DNA of 64,000 nucleotides, taken from positions 2,759,266 through 2,823,265 of the forward strand of contig RPFO01000082.1 in assembly GCA_009746045.1 (NCBI GenBank), written 5' to 3'. Position numbers and translations under genes: made by a program. The notes beneath the pieces are model-generated. The model saw only the letters and a program-made list of their open reading frames with translations. It was not told the DNA's origin and did no database searches. Below, in pieces: positions 43,561 to 55,606 of this stretch. Numbering within the stretch: position 1 is the stretch's first letter; each line of letters begins with the position of its first letter. This stretch comes from Mesostigma viride. Taxonomy: Eukaryota; Streptophyta; Mesostigmatophyceae; Mesostigmatales; Mesostigmataceae.

Positions 43561-46152
43561 TTAACGAAGGCCGGCGTTGGGGCAGTCACGCTTCAAGTGC
43601 CCAACCTGGTTGCAGATGTGACAGGCCTGGAACAACAGATATCGTCAGGTGAACACCCAGCAAGAAAAGCACAGCAGAGATAGATAAAAAGTAGCATCAG
43701 AATGATACCAAAAACAACATGAAACTTTTTGTGAAGAAAAGAAAAGCTGAAAAGTGTAAACAAGTGTAAACTGCCATGCAACACGGCTTCTACAAAATCG
43801 CCCAGCACAGGCCTGACATCTGAAGGTGCAAGGCCAGCCAATGCCACAAAGGGTGCAAGTGCAAGAAACAGTGCCTAAAAGCAACTGCACCACCGAGCCC
43901 GTTCCCGGACGTTGCTCACCTTGGGCTCGGCCTGAGGACAGTCCCTCCGCAGGTGCCCGACCTGGTTGCAGATGCTGCAGGTGCGCTCATCCACGCCGGG
44001 GCCCTGCAGGTAAGCAGCAGCGCCAAAAGACAGATGCTGGGCACATCTAGTCATTAGTACTGCATACCGATATCGTGCTCATCGACGAAGCTCAAGTCCC
44101 ATCCGTCCCCACCACTACTATTGCCAGACGAATTGAAAAATAAAGCATATCTGCTTATAAATGAAGGCAAGAAAAACACATACAACGACGATGCTACACA
44201 ACCACGCAACTTGTGAGCGCATAAGCACCAGCGTAGAGTAACATAAGGTGGGAGAGCGATCGCAGCCATGGTGCTCACCACTAGACACTCCCGGCCAGTT
44301 AGGCTCGAAACAGACGCCCTGATCAAGCAAGCTGTTTCCGGCCCCACTGTCTGGTTCATCCAGTCGCTCTACACGTAAGCCAGCTGTAGTTTCAATGCAC
44401 AAGGCTACACATTTCCATTTCTATTCATATTCATCATCCTGCACGACTCGTAACGCGGAAAAGATAACGGCAGGCTCGAGCTACCATGGTCCGGATTCTC
44501 CCGATTTCTGGCCTGCGCTGGTTGTCTCCTTGAGAAGGTGGCAAGCATCAACAGAGCCAGACCATCAAATAGCCAGTTGTTGCGTGGACCGGGGCATACC
44601 TGGGGGCAGTCCCGCTTCAAGTGGGGGCCACCGCAGTTGTGGCACGCCTTCTGGGTAGGCATGCGCTGCTGCTGCTGTTGCTGCTGCTGCATGGGCTGCT
44701 GCATGCCCATGTTCACGCAGTTCTTCTTGATGTGGCCCACCTGAAGGGATGATAGGGTCACCAAATGAGAGACAGGGATGTCAGCATATAACATTGCAAT
44801 GTCGTACGTTCAAGTACAAAAAAATTCAAGTAAAAAAAAAAAAGGCCATCTAAATGAAAATTGGCATACGTCAGAGTACGCAGAATCAAGAGCCACAGTA
44901 ACACGCATCTCGTACGGAGCATTAGAGAGCAAGAAGAAGAACAATGAAACTACAAGTGTACTAGGAAGCAACGAGTGATAAGGGTTACAAAAGTCAGGTG
45001 TCGATTGATAGGACCCAAACAAAATGGCAAACACAACAAGATCTAACAATGCGATCCTTCTCCAACGACACCTATTTCCGCAGCCTCCTTCCTATCTTAG
45101 ACGCCAAGGAGACCTTCGTATGACATCGCACCTCGCCGCATGCGTGGCAGGTCGGCTCCTTGCGCTGTGTCGTGCGCACGGGCCGCTGGGGGCACTGTAA
45201 TATGGCCAGAACAGCACAGGGCAGATAGTCATGGACATATGAGCAGAGGACGGTCCGTTAATGCACATGCTTTGAAAATCCCCATACCCACGCAAGAAAG
45301 GTGTAAAAGAAACAAAAGAAAAAGTGTGGAAGCTGCATAAAGATGTAAGGGAGGCGCATTTAGCAGACATATTAATTGACATACCCTACGGTTCTCCACA
45401 CGATTACAGCTTTGCAAGTTACCGAGCTATTCAGGCTGCAATTCGAATTAACTAAATCACACAAATAAACGAAACCAGAAAGCTTCAAGGTGGCAACTTA
45501 AATGTACCTCGTACTTCACGTGACCAGGCTGGCGGCAGTGCGAGCACCGGACCTCGTGCGGGCACTCCCGGGCGATGTGCCCCTGCTCCCGGCAATTCCG
45601 GCAGGACGGCTGCGCGAAAAACAAACCGTAAAAATCATTTACGTAACAGTTATCACGGAGTAACCCTGCTTGAGTAGGCCAAGTCACGACTTGAACAAAC
45701 GCACTTGCAAGGCAAGGAAACGGGAAAGATAAAAGGAGCGACAAGCAGACATGAAGCTTACCAGCTCAGTGCACTCGCTGCACGACACAGGATTGCGACC
45801 AGATGAGAAGAGACACGCCGACAGAAAAAAAAAGGGGGGCGCGGGGGGGGGGGGAAGGGAAAAAAAAAAAAAAAAAAAACACGCAGGCAAGGCCAAAAGT
45901 TTCTGTCTTAGTAATGAGACGAAAAAAGAGCCTAGAAGAATTGCAAGTCGAGGACGTGGGCTCTGAACTGTCAAACGAATGTACAGCTACCAAGAGCTGC
46001 CGCCCAAACTTGGCAGCTGACACACACCTGCGAACGTGCCCGGGCTTCCTGCAGTTGTGGCAGGCCTGCTCGTGGGAGCAATCCCTGGCGATGTGACCAA
46101 TCTGGTCACAGTTGCGGCACTGCTTCATGCTGTTGTCAACCATTCCGGGCAT
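43561..46152 (-). CDS. CNBP/GIS2-like protein with eight CCHC zinc knuckles
   Basis: Cytoplasmic or nuclear single-strand nucleic-acid-binding protein of the CNBP/Gis2 type, linked in other eukaryotes to translation control. Seven exons, minus strand: 46152-46028, 45777-45762 (16 nt), 45609-45508, 45194-45132, 44740-44600, 44003-43920 and 43626-43561, all with AG/GT borders and matching phases, giving 198 residues. Knuckles are CX2CX4HX4C (CRNCDQIGHIARDC, CHNCRKPGHVRSEC and so on). The sixth, CHNCGGPHLKRDC, lacks one residue. A Met/Gln-rich stretch separates knuckles 5 and 6. Introns cut through knuckles 2, 4 and 5. TAAATAAA follows the stop and may serve for polyadenylation. The start is MPGMVDNS; the second Met is also possible. 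Confidence 0.88.
44262..44533 (+). mobile_element. X-family copy in a zinc-knuckle gene intron
   Basis: About 270 bp nearly identical to 49550-49812, ending CTGGTTGTCTCCTTG. The minus strand (the gene's sense strand) has an open frame with GLRVERLDEPDSGAGNSLLD conserved between the copies. Orientation is set by the common terminus, taken as 3'. Confidence 0.65.
45835..45880 (+). repeat. Purine run (G then A) in an intron
   Basis: GGGGGGGGG followed by about 20 A, in the intron before the 16-nt exon; on the gene strand this is a pyrimidine tract, but it lies about 60-100 bp upstream of the acceptor. Confidence 0.8.
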
Positions 46153-48669
46153 ATTATATATTTCCTGAAGAAAAATATTCGGGTGTCCGCCTTCTCTACC
46201 CCTGAGTGGATGAGCTTGCTCACAAATGGCAGTTTGCTGCCGTCTTGAGCAGTAAGCTCTTCTTGCACATAGCGGCTGTGGGAAACAAAGCGGCGAAACC
46301 GTCGCCGCCCAAACTCGCCGCGCGCGCCTCGCGACCCCTGGGGCGGCGACGCGGTTGTTCTGTGTGCTCAGAGTTGGGAAACAAAACTTTATCGGGAATG
46401 ATTTTGGAGGATCTCCTATAGAGCTTTTTAATTTTATTTGGAAGCATATATTTTGGCTCCGGACTGTAACTACGGTCATAGGGGCCGTATTTTTCGGGTA
46501 AATGGGTACATTTGTATACCAATGGGTAGACCTTTAGAGATATGGGTACCAAGTAGCTACCAGCATAGAGGCCGTATTTCGTCGACAAAGCCACAGCGAC
46601 GAATCACGAATCCATCATCATGCCCATAACTGGATGATGGATCGTGCCTGTACTCGAAAGTTTTTGTCTGACATGGTCACTTCGCGCCTCGGACAGACCG
46701 CGGACCCTGCTCGGACGCTCGGATTTTCTTGGGATGTAGTAACTGTACAGTGTACAGTATTGTGTAGAGGCGCCCGCAGAAATTCCTGTGACTTGGTTCA
46801 AGTGTTTGTGCCTTTGTGGAAAACAGGAAAGGTCGCCAGCCTAAGAAACCCGGCCCATAGCTGGAAGCCTGGAGCGGTGGAGTCTCTCGACGGCTATTTA
46901 TATTTGAAGTCCTAAATCCTAATTAATATAAGCTATATTAATCGAATTATTGGAAACCTCAATCAAGAGTTCACGAGTCACGACGTCTTGAACCTGGTCA
47001 GTGGTCCCGAGACCCGAATCTGTCCAAACCTGGTGAGGACTGGGGTCTGAGGGGCTGAGGGCATGAGGTATGAGATATGTGCCGCTTGATCAATTTTAGC
47101 CACTTGGGTGCCTAGCCAGTCCTGAGTTCCTGACAGCGCATCAAAGATAAAGGGACAAGCCGACGAAGGCCAGCAGCAGCAGTCGAAAAAGTGCATGCCG
47201 CATCAGGTGCCGCATGGCCTACAAAATGGCCTGGTCCAAACAGCTTCCGTCTCGGAGTTCGTCACGTGTGATGAGACAGGCTCTTTCCTCTCATGGCAAA
47301 TGACATTCTAGTTGTCGCATTGGCCTGGGATGGCGTGCCGTCTGATTGATGTGCATATTACACCAAGATGTCAATCACGGTAGGGTCCGGGCCTGGCCCG
47401 GGACTCATTTTCTTGAGGGTTCCGGCCTTTTCCTGGAAAGTTTATGTCATGTAGTCATGTATGCCTGGTGGCACTGAATTTCGATCACGATTCGTCGACG
47501 ACAACGTACCTCATGCGCCAATAAATCGGTTTAGTGACGACTATCAGTTTTGAGTACATTGGCGACCACGTTAAGTTGCCTAGTAAGCACGGAATTGTAT
47601 TACAAGCAAGGGGAATGAGACAACCTCTCCGCTCCTCCGGCACCCGTGATTCTAGCGAGATATTGCTTTCAGTCTGGCACGCGCCCATCTCTCGCTCGTC
47701 CATTCGTGCATGCCATGGACCTTCCAACAGTGCATGTGTCACTTTCTAACTCGCAGAACCAGGCGCGCAGATTCCTCGTACCGCAGGTTACCACCTGCCT
47801 AAATCAGCGCGACTGCACCGGTGGCTGGTGGACCCAGGGAAAACTAGCACAGGGTGCTGTAGTTGCCGGCTATGCTATATATCATGAACCGAGACTGCAG
47901 CGCAGGTATGGGAGTGTCCTGGCACTTTCGGAATTCAATGAAGCAGATTGAAGCCTGCGTCCGTTTGCGCGGGCGCATGGCAACAGCCATATCAAGGAGA
48001 CAACCAGCGATATGCTAAAACCCAGTAGCACGCAGGATAGCCCTGTCAAATTCCTCGTAGCTGCATGGGTAGTGCCCCTGCAATAAATATCCCATGCCAT
48101 TCTGTCGATCATGTGCAATTTTGTGCATGGTCGATCCCACAATTTCGCACCATGCATGTTTAAAATAGAATAGTTATGATGGAGTTATCAATTTGGGTGT
48201 ATCTCTCTCATCATGTCAAGTCTGTGCTGGCCTCGTTGGTCAATTGATGCCTGCCATTGATGCACGCCGGCGAATAAAGAATCCCTAGCCACTCCGCGTA
48301 TACGTGCCTGCATGCCGCGCTTGCATGAACATGCGATTGTCTAGTATATCAAGGAGACAACCAGATCAGCTATATATCCAAGCTAGATGGCTACTGAAGT
48401 ATATATAGTGCATTTGCGGACGTTCCGAGCTTGGCACTGGATTCGTTGTCCACATCGTCGCGTCGCTGCAACAACACGATGTTTTCTGGCATACGCGGGC
48501 TTTTGGTTCCCGCCGCACATTTGAAAGTGCTGTCCTCCGAATTTTTGCCTTGGCACCGTGTGCAGTTCTTCCAAGGACGTTTGGAATCATGGCATGGCTA
48601 ACGTAACGACTGACTAGCTAGACCTTTTCAGTGGTTTTCCATTTGCGAAATTCATTAATTAATTTCCAT
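46153..48669. other. Intergenic region with two X-terminus motifs
   Basis: No gene I can support. A segment at 47757-47904 between CGCAG and CAG|GTATGG could be an exon (reads LNQRDCTGGWWTQGKLAQG) but has no partner. ATCAAGGAGACAACCAG occurs at 47991-48007 and 48348-48364; the second is bordered by TATAT on both sides. Confidence 0.4.
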
Positions 48670-48680
48670 TTGCGGGTATT

Positions 48681-49532
48681 AATTAAGACTCGTGCTCCCG
48701 TTGGGGGGTCACGGATGGATGGATGGGTGCAAACAGTCCTACCGGTCTAATTAATCTATCTACATTAGCTACCTACGATATCTATCTATAACAGCATTCT
48801 AACTACGAAATCTATACAGCCTCACGCTGCCCTAGGGGAGCTGTCTGGCGTGTCTCCCGCGGGTTTGCACGCGCGGGCGCTTCCCCACAGGGGGGGGCTC
48901 GTTGTCCTCTATGACCTGGGCCCACTTGGCCTAATTGTCCATCATCTTCGTCCAAATCAAGGAGAGGCCTAGGCCCCCCATGTCCTCTACTAGCTGTTCT
49001 TTGAAGGTGCGGGCCTTGCGGCGTCTAGCATCACTGGGCCCGGCCCACGTCAGGAGGTGCCGGCCAGGCTGAGCTGGTCGCAGTCCTGCGGGGGGGCCAC
49101 GTGAGGTGTCTACCTGGTTGGTGCGAGCTAAGTGCCCTACTAGCTGCAGGCGCCGCTGCTTAATGGTGCTGGTGATATATGGCATGCCCTGGTACAGATC
49201 TTCACTGCGGACATGAGCAGCATATCCTACTCTGAAAATGGAACGCAGCATGTTGGTGACCGCGCCGTCCAACTTGCGGGCCAGGTCGGCGGTGAGGGTC
49301 CACGTCTCGGCCCCATATGTGGGAACAGGAAGGACGAGGACCTTGAACAGGTCCTGTTTCTCGATCTTGCCCAGGGGCTTGTGCCACAGGGCCCGGTACT
49401 GGCGTAAAGCGTGCCAGGCGAGGGAGATGCGATGGTCCACATCAACCTCGCAGCTGGGGAGCAGGCTGCCCAGCAGCTTGACGCGGTCCCGATACAGGAC
49501 TCGAGAGCCGTCGAGGAGATAGAGGGGTGGTA
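48681..49532 (-). mobile_element. Family B LINE, 852-bp copy with readable RT C-terminus
   Basis: Flanked by TTGCGGGTATT (48670-48680, 49533-49543). The minus-strand frame runs unbroken from LDGSRVLYRDRVKLLGSLLP through LTYGAE-type and VGHLARTNQVD segments to IWTKMMDN; the best preserved B C-terminus in the window. 3' UTR, short ATGG run, hairpin and TTAA tail are present. Confidence 0.88.
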
Positions 49533-49543
49533 TTGCGGGTATT

Positions 49544-49812
49544 GCCTCGTAAATGGTGGGAGAGCAATCGCAGCCATGGTACATGCTGACCGCTAGACAC
49601 TCCCGGCCATTTAGGCTCGAAACACACACACTGATCAAGCAAGCTGTTTCCGGCCCCAACGTCCAGGTCATCTAGTCGCTCTACACGTAAGCCAGCCATA
49701 ATTTCAATGCACAAGGCAACACATTTCCATCTCCATTCATATTCATCATCTTGAACGACTCGAAAACGCGGAAAAGATAACGGCAGGCTCGAGCTACCAT
49801 GGTCCGGATGGG
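49544..49812 (+). mobile_element. X-family copy lacking its terminus
   Basis: Matches 44262-44505 (GGTGGGAGAGC to CATGGTCCGGAT) and then stops, joining unrelated sequence. The LINE B copy sits at its 5' edge. Confidence 0.6.
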
Positions 49813-49839
49813 GCAGACTGGCCGGCAAGCACCAGACGA

Positions 49840-52036
49840 CGAAAATGGCTGACGGCGGTATGGCTGACAGCGGAGTTCAGATCTTTTGCATCTGAGCCCC
49901 AAATTCGGACCACTTGCATTCGATGCGCCTTTTTAAGACGCACTCGCCAGTATAATCGGTTACGGCTGAAACACAGTATCGACTCCAAATAGCAGCACGT
50001 GACCTTGAGCAGCTATGACGACTCAAAAAGCAAAACGGGGTTTGGGAAAGGAGCTTTCCGGCTCCCAGCCCAACCCACTCGCCATCGTCCTTGCCCAGTC
50101 GACTCCAGGGGCCCGCAAACCCACGTACCGCCAGCAAACCCATCGCCAAGCGCCTCGCCAGAGCCCAAGAAATTCTGCTACGACACATGCAAATTAATGG
50201 CGACAGTACCTAGACTACGCATGCATTAATTACGGTCAGCGGCTGGATGCGACTGCCCGACGCAGAATGCACGGTGGTCGAGATAGTGCATTATTACCCA
50301 CGGGAACACAAGCTCCCCCTCGATCCTCTCCATGCACGTACCATCTCCACCACCACCTCCCCCCTCCTCGCCTCCTCCACCGCCACCACCCCCTCCTCCG
50401 GTCGACGCCATCACCGCCCGGCCAGCTCCGCGACATCAACCGGCCAGCGCCTCAAGGACTCCGCCGCCATCGCCATCGAGTGCCTGCAAGACACCGCAGG
50501 CATCACCGCCCCTGGGCGGTAAGGAACATTGCCGCCAAGCCAGCCCCCGCTGGCCCGGCTGGCACTGCTAGCTCCTCCCACCCAGACCTGGGCGGACATA
50601 TGCTTAAGCATCACACCACCTCCACCACCTCCGCCGTCGCAGCACAGCTCCAGCAGCAGACGCTGGACCTCCGCGAGGAGGCCGAGCTCGCCAAGCGCAG
50701 CCCTATAAGCCCCTAACGTCATCGTCAAGAACTTCGACATGGAGGAAGATGAGAATTCCGAAAAGCTTGCCCGGGTGTTTGAGAGAGAAATCCTTGGTCG
50801 CATGGGCCTTCTTGCCGGGTTAGATCAAACTGGTCGCCCACCGCCTTCCCCGCGCGCGCGGGGTAAGGCAGGGGCGCCCCCGCTTCTTCTCACCTTTAAT
50901 AGAAGGTACCCGGCGGACAGGATTTGTTTTCTCAGACGCCGCAAGCGGCTCGAGAAGACTCACTTCACCCTGGACGACGACTTGACCCTGGCGCAGCAAC
51001 AACGGCGACGGGAGCTATGGCCGACCTACCTCCAGCAGACCACGGCGGGGACCTCCGCGGCCGCAGGCCACGACGGTGTTCGCAGGCCACGACGGGGAAG
51101 CCGGTGTACTGGAAGGGGGAGGCCATCTACGTCGGCCACAAGCCCTGGCACGCGATCGACCCCGCGCCCCCAGCAACTCCAGACGCCCCAGCATATCAAA
51201 GAGACAACCAGCCCCAGCATATGGGGGAAATACATCATGCATACTTAGTAGTGTAGAATAGTCAGGCCTAGTCACTGTGGCCTTGTACCTTACCTACTAC
51301 AGTCACTATACCAGCTGATCAATGCATGAGCATTATTTCGTCATGTACATGTGCATGCACGCGAACACACATGTGAACAAGTCTCGAGTGGACATGTGTG
51401 TAGTACTCCTACACACACAGCTCTCGAATGATTATCTAGTGCAAAATCCGAATGGCTTGCATCACTCCCCGGAAAGGAGAACTTTTGCGGTTTGACTGTA
51501 GGTGTCAGCTGGCGATGCCTTGTTAGGATCAGGAGACGTCCGTCCTGTAGTCAGCAAAAGTTGGTGCGAGAGGTGACCCCCAGTTCGATTCCGGCCTGGA
51601 TTCATTTGCAGATCGCGTTTTCCGCGGACCGGCACTGAACGCAAATGGTTTTCACCTTTGCGGCGTGCCAAATCAGAATGTGCACGCCTACACTAGTGTA
51701 TGATGTGCCACACACCAGATGATGCCTAGCTTTATAAATATTTATGCTTTGCCCATGCAGGGAGTTTCTCTCGATCTGCTGAGAAGCCATGCCCTAGCTT
51801 GCCTTCGTATAGCTCCATGATGATCTTCCCCCCCTATGCCCGCGCCTTTCAGTAGGCGCTAGGATAGTCATAGTGGCGTGATGCAGGTGCACTTTGTGCA
51901 CCCAGAGCAGGTGTAGTTTACACCCTTCCCTTGCAGGAAGTAGCCCATAGTGTATTAAAGCCATATACCCCTTCTCAGGTATTTGTGCTACATATACTCC
52001 CAACGGAGTTATGTTTTGATTCAATTCAATTCAAGT
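49840..52036 (+). mobile_element. Family C element, near full length
   Basis: 5' UTR block (GGCTGACAGCGGAGTTCAG, AAGACGCACTCGCCAG), ORF1 remains 50017-51170, 3' UTR with the GTGCACCCAGAGCAGG-type block, stem-loop ACTCC/GGAGT near 51990 and an ATTCA-repeat tail. Target duplication not certain. ORF1 is broken by several frame changes but retains EDENSEKLARVFEREILGR, RRKRLEKTHFTLDDD and GKPVYWKGEAIYVGHKP. Carries a 15-bp X insertion at 51197-51211. Confidence 0.78.
51197..51211 (-). mobile_element. 15-bp X-type micro-insertion with 11-bp duplication
   Basis: CAAAGAGACAACCAG lies between two copies of CCCCAGCATAT. Other C copies have no insertion here. Confidence 0.6.
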
Positions 52037-53237
52037 AGACCTGGCAGGCCGGGGCCAAGCCCCCTATAATTTTGGACTATACAGATCAGAATATACAGTC
52101 GATCTTTACTATTCGTACGTCCAGGCATGTAGTTGTCTCACTTAAATTTGGAGACTCCTATTCAAGTCGAAGATCTGCATGTCTGCTATCCAAAGTCCCG
52201 TGCCCGTGCCCGTGGCCTGCGTTGCCCGTGGCCCGTCGCGTCGCCCGCGTGGCTGGCCTGGCCTGCCCGTGGCCTGTCGACCGTGGCTAGTGGCCCGTTG
52301 AAGTTCCTTCCTTCCCTGCGTGGCATGTTGCCCGCGGTGCCCGTGGCTAGTCGATGGTGGGCCGCAGTGATGCACGCTGGAATTAAATAGGTGGGCCGAC
52401 CGTGCGCTGGTGGGGGCGCTATAGTGGCTACGCACAGCCCGTCGCCCGCCGCCCGGCCCGTAGGCGCTGAAATTTGCTTCCGTCGCGAAACGTGCTCATC
52501 CGCTGCGCTCCGGAGAGGACTGGCCAGCCGCTGAAGCGGCCGCTCGAGCGCTTCGCTCGCTTGGCGCTTCGCGCGTACTGTATCTGGGTTTCGTCCGTCG
52601 ATCCCCTGAACTCGTACGCCCGAACGGCTGATTTTTCAGCCTCGATTCACTGCCTAATTAGGCGACAAACGGTCACCAAGTTCTCTTTATAAAGGTGTAA
52701 GGACAACCAGCGCATGCCAGAAATATATACATCGAACACTAGAAGGCATTCACAATGGCACCTAAAAAGCAAAATTGCATGTGTGGCCCGGCCAGGCCAC
52801 CTGGCCACTGTAGGAATCTTGTGGCGATTCCCTGTTTGACATCACCTCTGTTATGTCAAGTGAGAGAACATTTCCTGTGCGTAGTTTATCAGGAACTGAT
52901 GCTACCATCACCCACAATGACCAGTGTTACGTGTACCTATTAAACTCTAGCTAAGGTAGTTATCCAGGCTGCAGCTACCAAAAGTACACATGATACCGTT
53001 TCACACGGATCGCAAACGGCAGTAACTGCCAGTACTTGTACTGCTTCTATCATGCAGATATTCGGTATTGGTCACGCGGAAGCCTTGATTGCAGCAGCCT
53101 GGGCAGTCACGCACAAGTTAAAGACAGACAAGCACATGTACACGCAGGCACGGAGATGCTTTCAATGGGTAATGGTTGGGCATAAAATTAGAATCAGATG
53201 CAGTGCTTCTGCCAAGGGTTTTTGTCATTCCTCAAAC
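52037..53237. other. Intergenic region with possible small exons
   Basis: A Gly/Pro-coding CCCGTGGCC-rich stretch lies at 52197-52340. A 62-codon frame from an ATG at 52755 (MAPKKQNCMCGPARP) and an open block at 53056-53168 after ATGCAG, ending before GTAATG (FGIGHAEALIAAAWA), could be exons of an unknown gene, but there is no proof they join. Confidence 0.3.
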
Positions 53238-53337
53238 GGTTGACTTTTTGCCACGGCACTTCGTAAAATGGCTGACTATTTGCCTCGGCAATTCGTCAAA
53301 CTGGTTGACTATTTGCCTTGGCGCTTCGTCAAACCTG
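53238..53337 (+). repeat. 33-bp tandem repeat, three copies
   Basis: Each unit has GGTTGACTATTTGCC (or one to three differences) and CTTCGTCAAAC, so it combines TTGAC and GTCAA half-sites like those at 54440-54610. Confidence 0.75.
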
Positions 53338-53554
53338 GGGGGGGGAGGGGGAAGCTTCTTTATAGTGAACTTAGCTCACACACGCATGTAATGCATGTGG
53401 ATAAAGCACAATATCACATGGTCACTGGTTGTTGACAACTGCATAAATTAAAGAATAACAACTAGTATCAATCACAGCTAGGCCAGAGTCAAGTGTGCAT
53501 AGCACGAGGCTATTAAACAACCATCACAATCTCCAGATCCGTGGTCGGTTGGGC

Positions 53555-54069
53555 TCATTCGCACTTTCCGTTTTCCCACCACTGCTCGCGGTCGGGCCGC
53601 TCCTTACTATACTGCTTGTTGTCCTCCTGTCTCTGCCTTTTCGACTTGGGAGCTGGCTTTCTATTGCCCTTCTTCTTCCTTGGCTCAGAGCTGCCGCCAT
53701 CATCGGCCTTGCTCCTTGCTGTCTTGGCCCCCTCCTCGCCAGATTCCTCCTCGCTAGATTCCTCCTCGCCAGAATTTGAGGCGCTGTCAGATGATGTTGA
53801 CTGGCCACCATTTTCCTCTTCCTGCGCATTAGACCCATCCTCTTAATTCCTCAAGCTCTACTCTCTTGCGTTTGTCGCGGCCCTGCCTGCCCTCCTTTTC
53901 ATCTAAACTGCGGCCTAGGTCGACCATATTTTCTGTTTCTACCGGAACAGTTTCTCCAGCTTCCTTCTCAAACAGAGCATCTAAGGTGCTAGTCTGGAAA
54001 CCTGCCAAACCGTTTTTCTTTGAATGTATCTAGCTCGTGCAACACTACCTGAACATCGCCCGCCGCCAT
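53555..54069 (-). pseudogene. Acidic/basic low-complexity protein gene with two frameshifts
   Basis: The ATG at 54069 opens MAAGDVQVVLHELDTFK. The frame shifts at an A-run (GAAAAACGG) to continue GFQTSTLDALFEKEAGE ... RDKRKRVELEEL, and again at GGAATTAAGAGG to EDGSNAQEEENGGQSTSS, an acidic Ser/Glu repeat (GEEESSEEESGEEG), a basic block (EPRKKKGNRKPAPKSKR) and a stop at 53555. Altogether about 170 residues, probably nuclear. The composition of the three blocks is clearly protein-like and the breaks are single-base, so this is either a recent pseudogene or a real gene with two assembly errors. Family not recognised. Confidence 0.6.
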
Positions 54070-54439
54070 TATCGAAACAATTTCGCATACAATATTTTGT
54101 CGCATATGTAGTCGCCAGACGGCTAGATGTCGGAGGTTAATATTAGTTTTTCATGCCCTGGTCCGCTGGTCCTTGCCTGGTCGGCAGGTCCTTGGTCACT
54201 CCTTGCTTAGCTGGTCCTTGCCTTCCTTGTCTCACAAGGTTTTTGTCCAGGCGATTTGAGTTCAGTACCTCATCAGTACTTCAGTTTTGGTACCCGACTG
54301 AACTTGTCCTGAACCGTACTGTCTTTCCAAAACAGCTCTAACTGCAGCGTACCTAGGATTCAGCTGGCACGGGCTGACGGCCTGACGCCGCGCCGCTGGA
54401 CCTCAGGTCTGGCCTCTCTATGGGAAAACCTGACTTCCG

Positions 54440-54612
54440 TGGTTGACGAATACCCTAAACATTTCGTCAAACCGGTTGACGAATTGCGGAACATATTCGT
54501 CAATTGGTTGACGAATTGCAGAGTTGGTTGACGAACGTGGTTGACGAATTGCCCGAAATGGTTGACTTTCTTACTACTAATTTCGAAATTCGTCAACCAG
54601 TTGACGAATTTG
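54440..54612. promoter_or_regulatory. Cluster of TTCGTCAA/TTGACGAA inverted repeats
   Basis: Eight or more GTTGAC or GTCAAC cores in 170 bp. Three are near-perfect palindromes: 54463-54483 (8-bp arms, 5-bp spacer), 54495-54516 (9-bp arms ATTCGTCAA, spacer TTGG) and 54587-54610 (11-bp arms AATTCGTCAAC, spacer CA). They may be protein-binding sites or degenerate repeats. No adjacent gene start is evident except the minus-strand gene ending 54069. Confidence 0.4.
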
Positions 54613-54691
54613 TCCCGTTAGCAGAAGCACTGATCAGATGAAAGAAGAACACCCCAATACCCCGATACCACCCTTGTCCTAGAGACTAGCA

Positions 54692-54842
54692 CCGCCCGCC
54701 CGCCCGCGCGCCCGCCCGCCCGCCCGCCCGCCCGCCCCGCCCGCCCGCCCGCCCGCCCGCCCGCCCGCCCGCCCGCCCGCCCGCCCGCCCGCCCGCCCGC
54801 CCGCCCGCCCGCCCGCCCGCCCGCCCGCCCGCCCGCCTGCCT
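54692..54842 (+). repeat. (CCCG)n array
   Basis: About 37 CCCG units with two breaks near 54706 and 54736. Arg-Ala-Gly-Gly frames on the minus strand are artefacts. Confidence 0.95.
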
Positions 54843-55364
54843 GCCGCTCGCCCGCGTGCGCGCCCACGGGACCCCCACCAAAATTCATCGCACTAACGAG
54901 TCATAAAGTCTTACCAGGGTCCATCCACACACATGTGCCAGCCACGATAACATGGTCTGCACACAGTCGCATGGTCTGCAAAAGAGTTGGTCGGAACAGC
55001 GAGCAAACTGTGCCAAAGCTCAAAGCTGGCATTTTTTGCACACACCCAAGCGTGCTCTGTGCACGCCGTATCCCAGTCCTCATTGTATCCGAGTTGCATA
55101 ATGGCTCTATTTGGGCGGTATTGCACGCTATCTTCGCTCCTATTGACACATCCTAATCAAACCCTATTCACACCCTACTCACACCCTACTCACACCCTAT
55201 TCCTACACAATTTGCACTCCATTGAGGTTACTCATGCTTCTCTCTTTAAAATCCCCACCCACGTGCCTGTGGGCACCCACCGGCGTGTTGGCCGTGTCCA
55301 CACAGACACAAAGCCAGTCGCTACAACATGATCGCAAGCCAACCCCAGGGTTGCTTTGCGAAGC

Positions 55365-55606
55365 CGTAGTACCCAACCTGCGTAAGCATCAGGATCATCT
55401 GGAATTCGTCTAGGCATACCGGCAAGACCTAAAAAATGCATAGGAAAGAAAGTTAAATTTACACCAGTGAAAGTGATCCAAAAATGAATTTGACCTAAAG
55501 TTTCAGGATATTGACGTCCTGAAATTTTTCCTATCCAATAATTAAGCCCTGCGAACATTGCAAACACAGCACCCATTGATAACACGTGATGAAAATGCAG
55601 CCCCGC
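55365..55606 (-). pseudogene. cox1: NUMT: fragment of mitochondrial cox1
   Basis: The minus strand reads a continuous piece of cytochrome c oxidase subunit 1: [17 protein letters not shown], then [20 protein letters not shown] and [20 protein letters not shown]. This is about 80 residues near the C-terminal part, with standard Trp codons and AT-rich codon choice unlike the flanks. It lacks both ends of cox1 and lies just downstream of the nuclear glutathione reductase gene, so it is a transferred, non-functional fragment. The frame is still open, suggesting a recent transfer. Confidence 0.88.

Noticed and set aside
54618..54888. Gly/Arg/Ala-rich RGG-like protein
   Set aside because: Translation of the (CCCG)n array; no flanking domain or start context.
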